Shown in pieces: positions 10,401-20,077 of a stretch of 64,000 nucleotides of DNA. Source of the stretch: Ceratobasidium sp. AG-K (lineage: Eukaryota > Basidiomycota > Agaricomycetes > Cantharellales > Ceratobasidiaceae); the NCBI GenBank assembly GCA_037039685.1, contig JAWNGF010000004.1:3162001-3226000 (forward strand), given 5' to 3'. The stretch's first letter is position 1. The number at the start of each line of letters is the position of its first letter. A model generated the notes under the pieces. It did not search any database and had not been told where the DNA came from. It saw only the letters and a program-made list of their open reading frames with translations. Both the position numbers and the translations under genes were made by a program.

Positions 10401-11235
10401 TTTCTCCATCATACAAAATGGCCAGGAATTGGAGACCGGTCGGATTGGAATCGGACCAAGGGCGGAGGTATTTGACGCCGAGATGTTTGCTCTCGCGCAG
10501 GCTACCCGTCGTGCCGTCTCTCTCGCCCTCGCTTCGAACACGCACGGTATATCCATTCACTCGGATAACCAATCGGCGGTCCAGCAGATCACACGTCTTA
10601 CTGCACATCCAAACCAGTTCTGCTCGATTATCGCGCGCAGGGAAATCGACTCCTTTCTCGCAGCTCACCCTGATAACAACATCACACTCCGATGGGTCAA
10701 AGCCCACCACGGCATAGAAGGCAACAAACAAGCTGACATACTCGCCAAAGAGGCAGGCGACCTTCCCCCGACCCCACTCTTCAATCGCACAATCACGTGG
10801 GCACGCGCGAGCGCCTCCCGGAAAGCCGCCAAAAGATGGAGATCCCACTGGGCCTCTGCTTACAAATCCACCCATGTCCAGACCTCCATCCGCCACCCGC
10901 CATCACTCTCGGGCGGTGGAATCGGCGCCTTTCACCTTGGCCCGGACCTTCGCCGCAGCACTCACTCCCGACTGGTCCAGGTCATCCTGGGTCACTGCTC
11001 TGTCGGCGAGTACTTCCAACGGTTCATACCAGATAGGGACATTGCGTGTCCGTGCGGCACTAAAATTCAAACTACCTGGCACGTCCTCCTGGACTGCCCC
11101 CTGCATCACGAGGCAAGGGCACATCTGCGCAAGGTGTCCAACCCTCCCCGTCTACCCAGGATCTTTGGATCCAAAGCTGGACTCGAGGCCCTCTACGGCT
11201 TCATTCGGGACTCCAACACTTTCGCTATTACTTAA
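7447..11235 (+). CDS. LINE ORF2-like polyprotein: endonuclease, reverse transcriptase, RNase H (5'-truncated)
   Basis: An open frame of about 1262 codons without a true ATG start: its first codons come from the target-site duplication and the element begins inside the endonuclease. Domains in order: APE-type endonuclease (GDFN near residue 122, SDHN near 207); reverse transcriptase with PQGSPLSP and the catalytic YVDDF at 657-661; RNase H with TDGSA (Asp ~970), DAEMFAL, SDNQSA and ADILAKE supplying the D-E-D-D set; and a C-terminal Cys/His motif beginning CPCG and ending in HVLLDCPLH. RT followed by RNase H fits the I/Tad-like group of fungal LINEs. Function: target-primed reverse transcription of the element's own RNA. 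No stop or frameshift is seen in the surviving part, so insertion is probably recent, but loss of ORF1 and of the endonuclease N-terminus makes this copy non-autonomous. Confidence 0.9.
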   Translation: MSREQDPWWGPIGHTKSISDSDSPIYGTTASRAWHCRLLPPDIGPTCPPGVSIYYCKGVSGLMATLAADIPLSRDNLAVDFQLHGNKIRIHNVYLHGERFNRMLTNIIEHPHDMDTPSVIAGDFNLHHQLWQLGDSPPPSQSAKSTDLAEWILANDLDILNHLNVPTRRGKRNQRDSIIDLTIINTQARELGLINDWECSPDHAMGSDHNCITWSIQPLCSPQYSPRAPTFRYCIDTERHNDWVAELALQIEHNPLPVHYQHTQDLECGARLILQAMQDATRKVMKRIEVNTKAPRAKWWNEECDMAVGNINRCTDGGAPLEQAQGQLRSAIRRAKRDHFNELLQEVTIDNLFEKTNWYKGKRNSKVPPLRVNGEVLVDPQAQARAFKEAFFPSNPPEVDSTDPLGIPLQPRRNHHPITRHEVQTALDKSSNTSAPGTFGTNYRLLKWAFQALPDQIVQLYNGCLELGYHPTCLRNAVVQVIPKPNKSDMSNPRSYRPISLLETLSKCLEKVMTTRLLHEVGKFNLIPFTQFGGRDNSSCVDAGLTLAHDVQSAWSHGQQASLLTMDISGYFNVNHDRLIFTLRRLGFADTICGWLGSYLQNRSIQIRIDDLLCNPVLLQPVGIPQGSPLSPVLSSLYLLPILYLFCHEPEISVRAYVDDFTIMVTGRSFNSNWDELEEAAQTANSTLRKLGLEFELEKSELIHFACSNRDLTQNPNVVLEKPNGGAHTVRAADSIRWLGFFLDRRLNFKDHVRKMAIKGLSVIAGLKMLANTVRGLSVYHARILFKTCVVPILTYGSSIWFRSRNYKPLIAPIVKTQNVGLRWLLGAFRTSPVPTMEHAASIAPMHITLQKLIEHASARLRRLPIKSEIARRLPVTWDSHDQAAPQPDTSRTSQTTSIYAIASLSHPDIEYIDPYLASPWESPDDFGRRLKIICPTSEDSRSERDHAVETAIGMIAAESASSRMMVFTDGSARIVAGCRKVGCGFSIIQNGQELETGRIGIGPRAEVFDAEMFALAQATRRAVSLALASNTHGISIHSDNQSAVQQITRLTAHPNQFCSIIARREIDSFLAAHPDNNITLRWVKAHHGIEGNKQADILAKEAGDLPPTPLFNRTITWARASASRKAAKRWRSHWASAYKSTHVQTSIRHPPSLSGGGIGAFHLGPDLRRSTHSRLVQVILGHCSVGEYFQRFIPDRDIACPCGTKIQTTWHVLLDCPLHHEARAHLRKVSNPPRLPRIFGSKAGLEALYGFIRDSNTFAIT

Positions 11236-11455
11236 TCCGCCCTGCTTTGGCTCCCTCTGCCCCTTTGTCCCCCGATCTCCTTCTCGTCGCCGTACCGCCC
11301 TCGGGCCCTTTCAGCTTCTCCCCCCTCTGCTCTCTTTACCGTGCTCGGCTTTGACTTCAGACGCCTCCTCTGTACGCCTCCCTTGTGGACGAGCGGTTTG
11401 ACCCTGTGTTCATGTAGCTCGTTAAAGATGTATTTAAAATAAAATTTAAAAAAAA
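7458..11455 (+). mobile_element. 5'-truncated non-LTR retrotransposon (LINE)
   Basis: About 4.0 kb bounded by an exact 15-bp duplication. The 5' end is truncated inside the endonuclease, as expected from incomplete reverse transcription. The 3' end has ~220 bp of untranslated sequence and an A-rich tail (about 11429-11455) directly abutting the right duplication. No LTRs or terminal inverted repeats are present. Confidence 0.92.
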
Positions 11456-11470
11456 TGCCTTGTCACGTGA
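11456..11470. repeat. LINE target-site duplication, right
   Basis: Exact copy of the 15-mer at 7443-7457, immediately after the A-rich tail. Confidence 0.9.
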
Positions 11471-11481
11471 TTTGTTGATCC

Positions 11482-12004
11482 TAGTAGCGGTTTCAGGAAG
11501 TCTCTACGGCAGCCCAACGGGATAAAACTCCCAGTGTGTATGCCAAAAAATACATCCCAGAGCATAATTAGCTGATCATGAGGCCTCTCAAGCAGTTATA
11601 TCGTGGTAGCGCCAAAACCTAGCTGCTGGGGACAGGGGTATTGCGGCTTATAACAAAATCACATTGGTCCGTTGGAGTGCAGATATACATGACAGAAATG
11701 TGACTATATGTAGAAACCGTGGCTCATAATCTCTGGTTCAGGTTTAGATTTTATGAGAACTTGTTAGGACCAGCAATTAGCGACTTCGTAACGGTGCTGC
11801 TGATCAAAGAACTCACGCGTTTGGTGCACGCCGAACGATGCTCACTGGCAGGTAGTTCCCCCGCAGAGCCATTCGTCACCCTTTTTGACGCACGAGCAGC
11901 CGCGGGGGACCATGGGAGGGGCACTGGCAGCTGCCACGGTCGAAGCAGTGACAAGCGCGAAAACGGCGGCAGAAATAGCAGTACGGATGGAGAAATTCAT
12001 GATC
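11482..12004. repeat. Segmental duplication, right copy
   Basis: Gap-free match to 4306-4828. It starts only 12 bp beyond the LINE's right target-site duplication and ends just past the ATG of peptide copy 4. Confidence 0.85.
11842..12000 (-). CDS. Small secreted cysteine peptide, copy 4 (52 aa)
   Basis: Fourth intact member, again 52 residues with signal peptide and C-x-C-x8-C-x4-C pattern, ending CGGTTCQ instead of CP. The near-identical flank shared with copy 2 shows that these two arose by the duplication described at 4306-4828. A TATA-like box is less clear (ACTTATAG near 12060). The 10-mer found upstream of copies 1-3 is not recognisable here, so expression may differ. Confidence 0.7.
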   Translation of the reverse strand: MNFSIRTAISAAVFALVTASTVAAASAPPMVPRGCSCVKKGDEWLCGGTTCQ

Positions 12005-12887
12005 GAGTGAGGATAGTTGAGGGTGAATGTTAGCTATCACATCACGATTCATACGCGCACTTATAGTAATCTCAGAAACCTTGATATGAGCGTTATGCAA
12101 TATGTATGCAGTTGCCATACCCAGATTTGGACACTGCTTGCAGAGTGGCGTGTCCCGGGCCGCCTCGAACGCTCTGGGCATCATCCAAATAGTCATAATT
12201 TCAGGCTACTCTGCAATATGCGCGTAACTGAGCATGTGGACTGTGAAGTTCGTCCAGATATCCGGGTAAGAGTGGCAAGTTGTTTATTGCGTAAAAATCT
12301 GGGCGAGTTGTCCTTGGCGTCGAGAATAATGCCTAACGATAGCTATTCAACCAATGGAAACACAATTATCATGTGGAACAGATAACAGCCGCGCGGGGGC
12401 TTCATGCGTGTGCAGCTACAATCTCGCGGCTGTATTTCTGATTTGGGGTATGTCTTAGAACGGTCTCGTAAAGCTCCTTCGGTGGTTTTAGGGGGGGGGG
12501 GCATTGGGCGCGCTGCACGTGGTACACCGTAGCGGTCATGGTCCGATGCAGTTACTCACGTTCATGGGTTGAGGAGGGTGCAAGATCAAATACGACATTA
12601 TTAGCTCCGCATCCAGCTTCACGGTCATGAGAATGGTATTTGTGACCACGACTAGCGCATATACAGACGTTTCCACTTGACAGAAGCTAACGGAACCGTG
12701 ATTCGATAACCAGAGTTCGGGGCTTCATAGAAATTCAGGCTATCCACCGCGGTGGTAGTTGCTTAGTATCCGACTCTTCGTAATATACATGCCGGCATCA
12801 GGATTTGACGAAAAGTAATTAGAATCAACAATCAGCAACTTCATCAATGGCGTCATTGATAAATGAACTCAATGAAACGACCCGTGA
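12005..12887. other. Intergenic, includes an 11-G run
   Basis: No gene seen. A poly-G run near 12489-12500 is the only notable feature. Confidence 0.4.
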
Positions 12888-13046
12888 TCACGAGGTACCG
12901 GTGCATATCCATTCGGTGCCTACCAATTTACGACTACAAGCTCGAGGGGCCACGAGAGGAGCGGGCGTAGGCGCGGCTGTGTCGTTTCACGCTGTGACAA
13001 GTGCGAAAACGGAGGCAGCGAGCGTGTTGCGAATGGAAATTTTCAT
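12888..13046 (-). pseudogene. Small secreted cysteine peptide, copy 5 (degenerate)
   Basis: Exactly the 159-base length of the intact genes and recognisably homologous (MKISIRN start, VAPRAC and TEWIC segments). It has an in-frame TGA at codon 20 inside the signal peptide, one lost cysteine in the C-x-C pair, and a TGA where the last cysteine codon should be. A TATA-like sequence remains upstream (near 13115). A dead paralogue. Confidence 0.75.
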
Positions 13047-13609
13047 GATCGGGTTGGTTGAGTATGTGTGATAGAGGGCGGGTGTTGATTCTCGAACCAC
13101 GAACGCCCTTACCTTTATACTCTCAAAAGACTAGCTGGATTTGGATGGATAAAGTTATTAAGGTACGTGTAACCACCGAGCGGACCTTTCGGAGAGATAT
13201 CAGTTAGGTGGGGCGTTGGGGATAACTTCGAATGCCCTAGGCATCACTGAGTTGTCACATCCATAGATAACTTTATACCGATGAGCATGCGGGTACCTAT
13301 GCACCGGGGCTCTCTCCGTCACTGCCGAATAGCTACTATCTATCTACGTAGTTATCTGGTGTTCGGCGGGGTTGCCAGTTGCTTGGCGGGTGGCCGAACT
13401 TGCCTTCCAACTCCTGTGGAAGCAACGAATCGAGGCGCTGGTCCGCAGTTCAGGCTTATCTCTATCCTACGAACGATATTATCCTCCGAACACTGTAATC
13501 ACACTTGCGTCGAACCCATCATATACCTAGGAGTCGAGATTCAAGGATGTTTCACTAATGCTACACAAAGCACCCAATCAAAAGAAACCAACAACATCCC
13601 CCACCACAT
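13047..13609. other. Intergenic spacer between peptide family and kinase
   Basis: No supportable gene. It contains the remnant upstream region of peptide copy 5 and the 3' flank of the kinase gene. Confidence 0.4.
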
Positions 13610-15685
13610 TCACTTTAGCCGCGTCTTTCTCGTAAGCCACTCGAGTACCTCGCGGGCGCATGGCCTATCCCCGGGATCTTGAGCCCAACACTGTTGGACC
13701 ATATCCCAAGTCTCGTCGTCCATCGCCACGCATACATCCGCCTTTTTGCCGTTTCGTCGTTTAGGACCGTGTGAAGCGACGCTCGGAATAGGCCGTGGAG
13801 GCCGCTCGCCGCGTTGGTACTTTAGTAGTACCGCAATGTCATTCTTGACACCCGCAAAGGGCGGTTTCCCAGTATGCATCTCGAGCATGGTCTGCAGAAA
13901 GAACATGAGCTACATCCTACAACTAGGAATTGAACCAACTCACCATCCCAAACGCGAACATGTCACTTGCAGCAGTTGTACCCTGCCCCTCGGTGACTTG
14001 CAGCTCGGGAGCCATCCAACGGACGGTCCCCGCCATGGCCGCCGACACCGAAAAAGCCGGGTTCGGACCCACGGCCGAAGCCAGACCAAAGTCGATCAGC
14101 CGGGGTGCGCCAGTTGGCGAAATCAGAACGTTGGCTCCACGCAGGTCACTATGGATCTAGAACGGCGTTGAAGTAAGGCAGGCTGATTCGACAATAGGTA
14201 CGTACGACGTCGCTACGGTGTAGGTACTCCAACCCTGCGCATATACCCTTGCACTGTAGGCCAAGTTTAGTATTACCCTTTGGTCAGAGAGTGGGGACTT
14301 ACCAGCTCCAGCCTATCCACGTGAGGATTGGCGTTGACCCAAGCCGTCGCGTTTCCGTTCTCCTGCCACTCTGACACGATTCCTACTCCTCCACGAAACG
14401 AGCACGTGCCAAGGAGCGGCAAGACATTCGCATGGTGCAGGCGAGACCAGATGGACAGCTCCCTAGCTGTGCGCTACACCCACCGTCAGACAAAGCAACC
14501 AACACAAGCAGTTTCAACATACCTTCATGGTCTTCCTCGCACCCTCTTCTCCCGCGTCAGCGTACATCGTCAAACGCTTTACCGCGATCGGCCGTTTTGT
14601 CCCAGTCTTAGTGCCATGTTCTTCCGTCAGTGCGCCCTTCCATACGTCCCCGAATCCGCCCCGTGCGACTGGCCATTCGGAGAAGCTGCCCATGTCAATC
14701 GCAGTAGTGAGGTCTGTAATATTCTTGGGGAAGGATGCGGGTTGGCGTGGGTCCGGGTAGTTTGGGTAGGGTGGCGGAGGGGAGCATGGGCGCTGCAATT
14801 TAGTTAGTAGGTAGTTGGTAAAGTTGAAAGTGGACGTACCGAGTCGTTTGGGGAAACTAGCTTGTTATCGCTCTCTTCATTACTGTGAACTTCGTCGTCG
14901 TCGCCATTATCGTTGTCGTATGACCAGTCAAATTCGTCACAGTCGGAGAGGTATTCCAGACTTTCGTTCGCGAGGGGCTCATCGGTCAAGGGACCGTATT
15001 CAAAGCTCGGCTCTGGGGCAGTTATGGGGCTCGAGTCGAGATCAAAGGAGGGAATATCGTCGAGTGCCGGCGATTCAGGAATCAGAGAGACCTCGTCGGC
15101 GCGTACAGCCAGTGGATTATCGCGTGTTGCTTCAACTAGACGCAATGTTAGAACCAAGCTGTTACTAACAACCACAAACTCACATTCTGGGCTAGATGGC
15201 GGAGTCAAATACGCTAATCCAACGGGCTGGACGACCGGCGCAGGCCTAGGCTCGGGCACCTCGGGCTCGTCGAGTTGGGCCCAAAGCTGAGCGCACTCTC
15301 GCCCCGCCGCGCCGTCGTAAAACGGGCGAGCAGAGAGCACGTACTCGTCCTCTTCCTGTTTCTCGAGCGCGAGGACAGCTCCGACGTGATGGCGTTGAAC
15401 TTCGGCCAACGCCCGTCCGAGTGTGTTGGAGTTTCCGAACCGGGTGTCATGTTCGACGAGCTCGGGGATCGTCAGGCATGAGCCCTGGATGGGTGGGGGA
15501 GTGCTGGACGGAGTAGGGAGTGTAAGCTCGGGGGGTTGCCATTCAGGATGGATGAATGCAGGATCTGTGGGTACAAGGAAGGTGAGTAGGAAGAGGAGAA
15601 CGCTTATCGCCAGTAGGCGCAAGGCGGAAAGGTATTTACTCGGTGTGCGCCCGCGCGGTCTGGGATGGGCGATTTCAGAGGACAT
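13610..15685 (-). CDS. Membrane-anchored protein kinase, TKL-like
   Basis: Predicted exons (reading down): 15685-15184, 15135-14840, 14792-14523, 14473-14303, 14253-14206, 14156-13944 and 13891-13610; 593 residues, all phases agree. An N-terminal hydrophobic segment (about residues 20-42, LLAISVLLFLLTFLV) looks like a signal anchor. An acidic, Pro/Ser-rich linker follows. The kinase domain starts near residue 308: glycine loop ARGGFGDVWKG, lysine in IAVKRL (~338), catalytic loop HSDLRGAN (Asp ~433), DFG (~451), APE (~478) and a C-terminal RPCAREVLEWL helix. The domain resembles the expanded tyrosine-kinase-like Ser/Thr kinases of Agaricomycetes. HRD is HSD here, but catalytic Lys, both Asp and the loop Asn remain, so activity is likely. 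The 48-nt intron at 15136-15183 is a multiple of three and could be retained. Substrate and ligand unknown. Confidence 0.82.
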
Positions 15686-16338
15686 GGTGGGGTACCGAGT
15701 CCCTAGGGGTGTAACGACACGGCCGACGAGTTAAGTATGCTCGGAGGTGATAGTATAGCCAATCAGTGTACGTGGAACCCAAGCTGTGCAGATGTGCAAG
15801 TCATCGTGTCCAGGGTTGAATGAGATGCGATGCGGGCAAAATGAGATGTATACAGTCGCGATGTACCGATATGTGTTTGTGTTGGGTTCTGGTGGGTTCT
15901 ACGGCGTGGACATACTTCCCGAATACGGACGGTGAGTTTGCATCCTGAGCGATCACGGAAGCGTCCGAATTCGTCGATGCGCAAAGGACTCGAACAAATG
16001 CGATAATCAAACGCTCACGTTTTCCGGCGTCATTTGTGGATCATTTTAGCCTCGCTGCCATTCCGGGTCTGATGCTCGTGGGAGTTTAAATTAAATTAAA
16101 TGTTGAAACGGCAGCCTAGCAACTGGATGCGACAATACATAACTGATGGGCGTCGGTATTCACAGCCCAGCGAGTCTGCTGGCAGAGCACGCGCAAAAGC
16201 CAAAACGAGGGCTGACTAACAAGGCGATCCTGATTTCACATGCAGCCTCATTGTCTCCGATCCACCACCTCATCGCCGCAAGTGTTGAAAACAGGCCGTT
16301 TTGCGCATTTAATGTTGTAGACCTGGACTGTACGTGTC
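15686..16338. other. Divergent promoter region
   Basis: A ~650-bp spacer between the kinase (minus) and the 16339 gene (plus); it must hold both promoters. No other coding signal seen. Confidence 0.5.
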
Positions 16339-19300
16339 ATGGCCGACGCAGAGGCATCGTCTCCTCATTCGACTCCTCGGATGGATGTGTTTGGGAATGT
16401 GGATTTGCTCACGCCCAAGGCTCAGCCGGCGACGATGCACACTCGAGAGAGTGCCGGTGATTCGCCACCGTTGACGCCGCTGTTTACTCCTATCCGAGCT
16501 ACTCCATCCCGCGCTGGCTCGCGGCGCACCCAGTCCATCGACAACACCCCACGGCATTTGAACGGCCCCAGCCCACTCGGCCCAGCACCCAGACGCAAAC
16601 GCGGGGAGCGGGAAAGAGAAAAAATACGGGCCGAGTTGGACGCTGCCCCTGGTTTGACGTTGGGTAAGTAGCGTGGATTTCCCCATTTTATTTTCATTTT
16701 AGGCTTCTTTTAATTGTGCCTTTCCCCAACCGTTGCCTCCCACCATGCCTGAACTGCTGCTCATCTTTCCACATACAGACCCACGCATCGCCCACGACGT
16801 GCTCGACCTCGAGCGCCGCTTTGCTGCAGCGTCCAAGGGCAAATCCCCTGCTCGGCCCCCGCACCGTTCTCACAGACCCCGTCATTCGCTACCTACGTCC
16901 CATGCCCCCGCGCGCACAGAGCACCCGGCACTTTCTCCGCTGCCAGAGACTTCCCACTTTGTCGAGAGCGATACGTCTGCGGTTAGCCATGAGCTCGTTG
17001 GCCCTGCGCTTCCCTCTTCGGCCCAGTCGCCTTCTCCCCCTCCCCAGCCTTTGCCCGAGCCAGAACCCCCCGCGTCAATCAAGGTCGACAAGCCATCGTA
17101 CCCTGCGCTCCTTCCCAGCATAGAATCGGATGTCCCGTCAGGTTCAGGCACAGACAAGCGCACGAGCAAGGCCGCCAAACGACACAGTCTGACGGCCATG
17201 CTCGGACTCGGCACCCGCAAGAAACACAAGGACGAGGACGACAGAGACAAGCTCGCCTCGCCCATCTCGCTCCGTCCATCGCCCAAGCGGGGAGACACAC
17301 ACCAAACCACCCGAACATTCAACACCATGCTCACCACCCACACCGGCGCAACAGCCGGGAGCATCGAACCCGACCGAGTCTCCAGCGGCCGTTCCGTCAG
17401 CGCAACCTCGTCCAACCCAGGTTTCCACGACTCGCCCGTGATCGAGCCGAGTGCCAAGACGCTGGCTCGGGCAGCCGCGACCCGTGACCAGCTGGCAAAA
17501 CGCTACGGAATGCTCTACGCCAGTTTGGGCGACGAAAGCGAGAGTCGATCCGTCAATGGATCTGGCTCGATGCTCAAACGGGCCAGTCCCGGCCCGAGTG
17601 TGGAATCTCGCAAGGAGCCCACGCTCAGGGCCCGCGGACTCAATCCGCTTGAAGTGGTTAGGTGGCGCTCGGGTGTCTTGCAGCGTGCGCGTTTGAGCGC
17701 CGAGGCTGCGCGTGAGCGGTCGGGAGAGGCTTGGGAGCACGAGACGGAGCGGCGGGCGAGGGATGGCTTCCCGGCTGCATTGGGTGATTCACTTCCGGAG
17801 GCCAATTCGCTCAGTTGGCTACCGTACCTTGAGCCTGTGTTTGCAGAGGAACGAGCGCATGCGGAGGGGTCGGGAGAGTTTGGGATGGGCGGGACGGGGC
17901 AGGGTCCACCTGGCATGTCCGCCTGGTACATTCTCGCCTCGTTTGTCGAGGGGTACGTCGTTGCCAAGGAACGCGATGAGCGAATGGCGCTGGAAGAGTT
18001 GGGCGTGCGCGGAGACGGTAGTTTTGGTTCAGACGGGTTCAAGTCGGTCGGTTCGGACCCCAAGAGTCTCGTCTCGGACGTCCAGGCCAAACCACTCGTG
18101 CCGGACCTCCACCCCCACTCGAAAACGATCACGTCCGACGTTCGGGCCCAAGCTATTGTCAATGCTGCGTACGCACGGAGGGGGACTGACACCCACGCAC
18201 TGAGTGACGACGCCTCGACCTCCCGCTTTGCTGCCGTCGGTCGAGCTCTCCGCGGTGCTGGGTCCCGTCGCAACTCGGTCATTGATGGCGCGCGCTCGCG
18301 GCAGGGCTCAGTCGGGGTGGGAACGGCGAGCGAGCCCCCATCCCCGTCACACTGTCCCCCAGCCTACTTGAACAACTCGCCATCCAATTCTCAACTCTCC
18401 CATCCTGGAGCACGGGCGCTGGGTCTACCCGGCAACGCATCGTGGCTGGCCCCCAAAGAAGCCCGCCCAGCGCACTCGCGTTCCCACTCTGTCTCGCGCT
18501 CCATCTCGGCCGGTAATCCAGGCCTCAAACCCGGCGCTGAATTTAATCCCAAACCCATCGGCCAAGGCGACGGCAAGTCCATGTCACCCGCCTCGTCCCG
18601 CCTGAACCTGGCCAACTTCATCATTGGCGGCGCAGCGGTGCTCAAGCTCAAGAACATGCGCCGCAACGGGCACGGCCGCCAACCCCTCTCGAAAGAATTC
18701 GCGAGTGGGAGCGAAAACGAGAGCGCGCGGCTGTCGAGCGACGTTTCGCCCAGCGATGCAGATCGGCGGGGTGGTGCGTCGGATGGAGAGGGTGGGCGGA
18801 TCAAGCGCAAGCGCAAGACGTGGCGCGAGAGGGAGAATGAAAAGGGTGCGGTGCCGTTGTCGGATGGGGGCGTCGAGGTGGACGCAATCGATGTGCGGAG
18901 GTTGAGTTTACGGACTGAGAAGCGTGTGGTTCGTGTCGAGGTCAAGGATAAGGAGGGTGGGAAGAAGGAGGGGAAGGAGGATGAGTATGCGAGGAAGCAA
19001 GCGTGAGTCTTGTCTTGGCTTTGTTGACGGTTGACTGACTTGGGGTTAGTGTGGCCGACGACGCTCAAGAGACGCTGGAAAACGTCGACCATCGGTTGCA
19101 CAATTTTACGCAGCTCTTGGGCCGGTTGAATACCGTGCACAAGCAAGGCGCAGACGTCTTTGGGGAAATGTTTATGGACGTTCCCCAAGAAGTCGTCGAT
19201 ATTCTCACTCCCGAGCTCTCGGAAAACGACCGTAGCTCCTACACCCCGTCTCCAATCACCCCTACTTTAGCCCCCCTCTACACATTCGCCAAGAAACTCG

Positions 19301-19944
19301 AGGGAATGGAAGAGATTCCCACGACGGTAGACCACATTGGCCGCGCGACCCTCGACGCAAGCTTGCCCATCGCAGCGTTTGACGCCCTTCACGAATTCGA
19401 GCATGACCTCAACGCCATCTCGCGGCAAATCGTCGACCTCCGCCGGTTTTGCGAGCACACGGAAGATGAGCGGCAGAGTGTCAAGCAACTGTACGAGCAC
19501 GTCGCCGGAAGCGTAGGCACGACGTATCCCGAGGTACGGTTCATCTCCTACCAATGACCTAAAACTGACCCCGTGCAGTGCTCTCACATTGAACAACTGC
19601 TCGGTTCGCTCGTCACCGAGGACATGCCCTGGCTCCCGAGTTGGCTCCCGCTCTGGGTCCGCCACCTCCTCGAGCTATTTTCAAACCAGATCCAGTTTAT
19701 GGTCGAAAACGGATTGCGCATATACGGCTATGTCTATGCGATCGTTTCGGTTCTCATCTTTCCTTTTACGCTCGTTTATAGCGCTATACCCGTATTCGTT
19801 CGTTTTCTCCGGGGTTATTGGTGGCTCTTGTTTGCGGCTGGGGTGGCGGGCGTTGCCTACTTGCAATTGCAGCCAGAGGCCATCACAAATAGAAGTTTAT
19901 GGTCCAAATGTGGTCGATTTGGGATTTCGGATGTACATGTATGA
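16339..19944 (+). CDS. Unknown Ser/Pro-rich protein with C-terminal membrane segments
   Basis: Exons 16339-16663, 16779-19002, 19050-19533 and 19579-19944 give 1132 residues with consistent phases. I do not recognise the family. The first ~850 residues are rich in Ser, Pro and charged residues with many TP/SP sites, typical of a disordered, phosphorylated region. A helical part (about 850-1010) has heptad-like spacing (ETLENVDHRLHNFTQLLGRL). The C-terminal 120 residues contain two or three strongly hydrophobic segments, including IYGYVYAIVSVLIFPFTLVY and WWLLFAAGVAGVAYLQLQ, separated by a short basic stretch. It is probably a tail-anchored endomembrane or nuclear-envelope protein with a long cytosolic part; that is inference from composition only. 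It ends 134 bp from the convergent methyltransferase gene. Confidence 0.7.
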
Positions 19945-20077
19945 TTATGCAGCTCGTAGCTATGTTATTTCGGATACCTCGATAACTAATCATATGCCCT
20001 GTGAATAGTACAGCTAGTGTCCGTGTCACTGAGTAGTCCGTTCTGGGTATCTGGGCGAAGTTAGCTAGACTTCAAGT

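Noticed and set aside
3178..12000. The small peptides as mating pheromone precursors, given the nearby homeodomain gene
   Set aside because: Basidiomycete pheromone precursors lack a signal peptide and end in a CaaX box. These have a clear signal peptide and end one residue after the last cysteine.
12489..12500. G-run as a possible G-quadruplex or origin
   Set aside because: A single run of G without neighbouring G-tracts gives no support for a specific structure.
16882..18282. Several long minus-strand frames inside the 16339-19944 gene
   Set aside because: They are shadows caused by biased Ser/Pro/Arg codons; the plus-strand chain spans introns in phase and ends in membrane helices.
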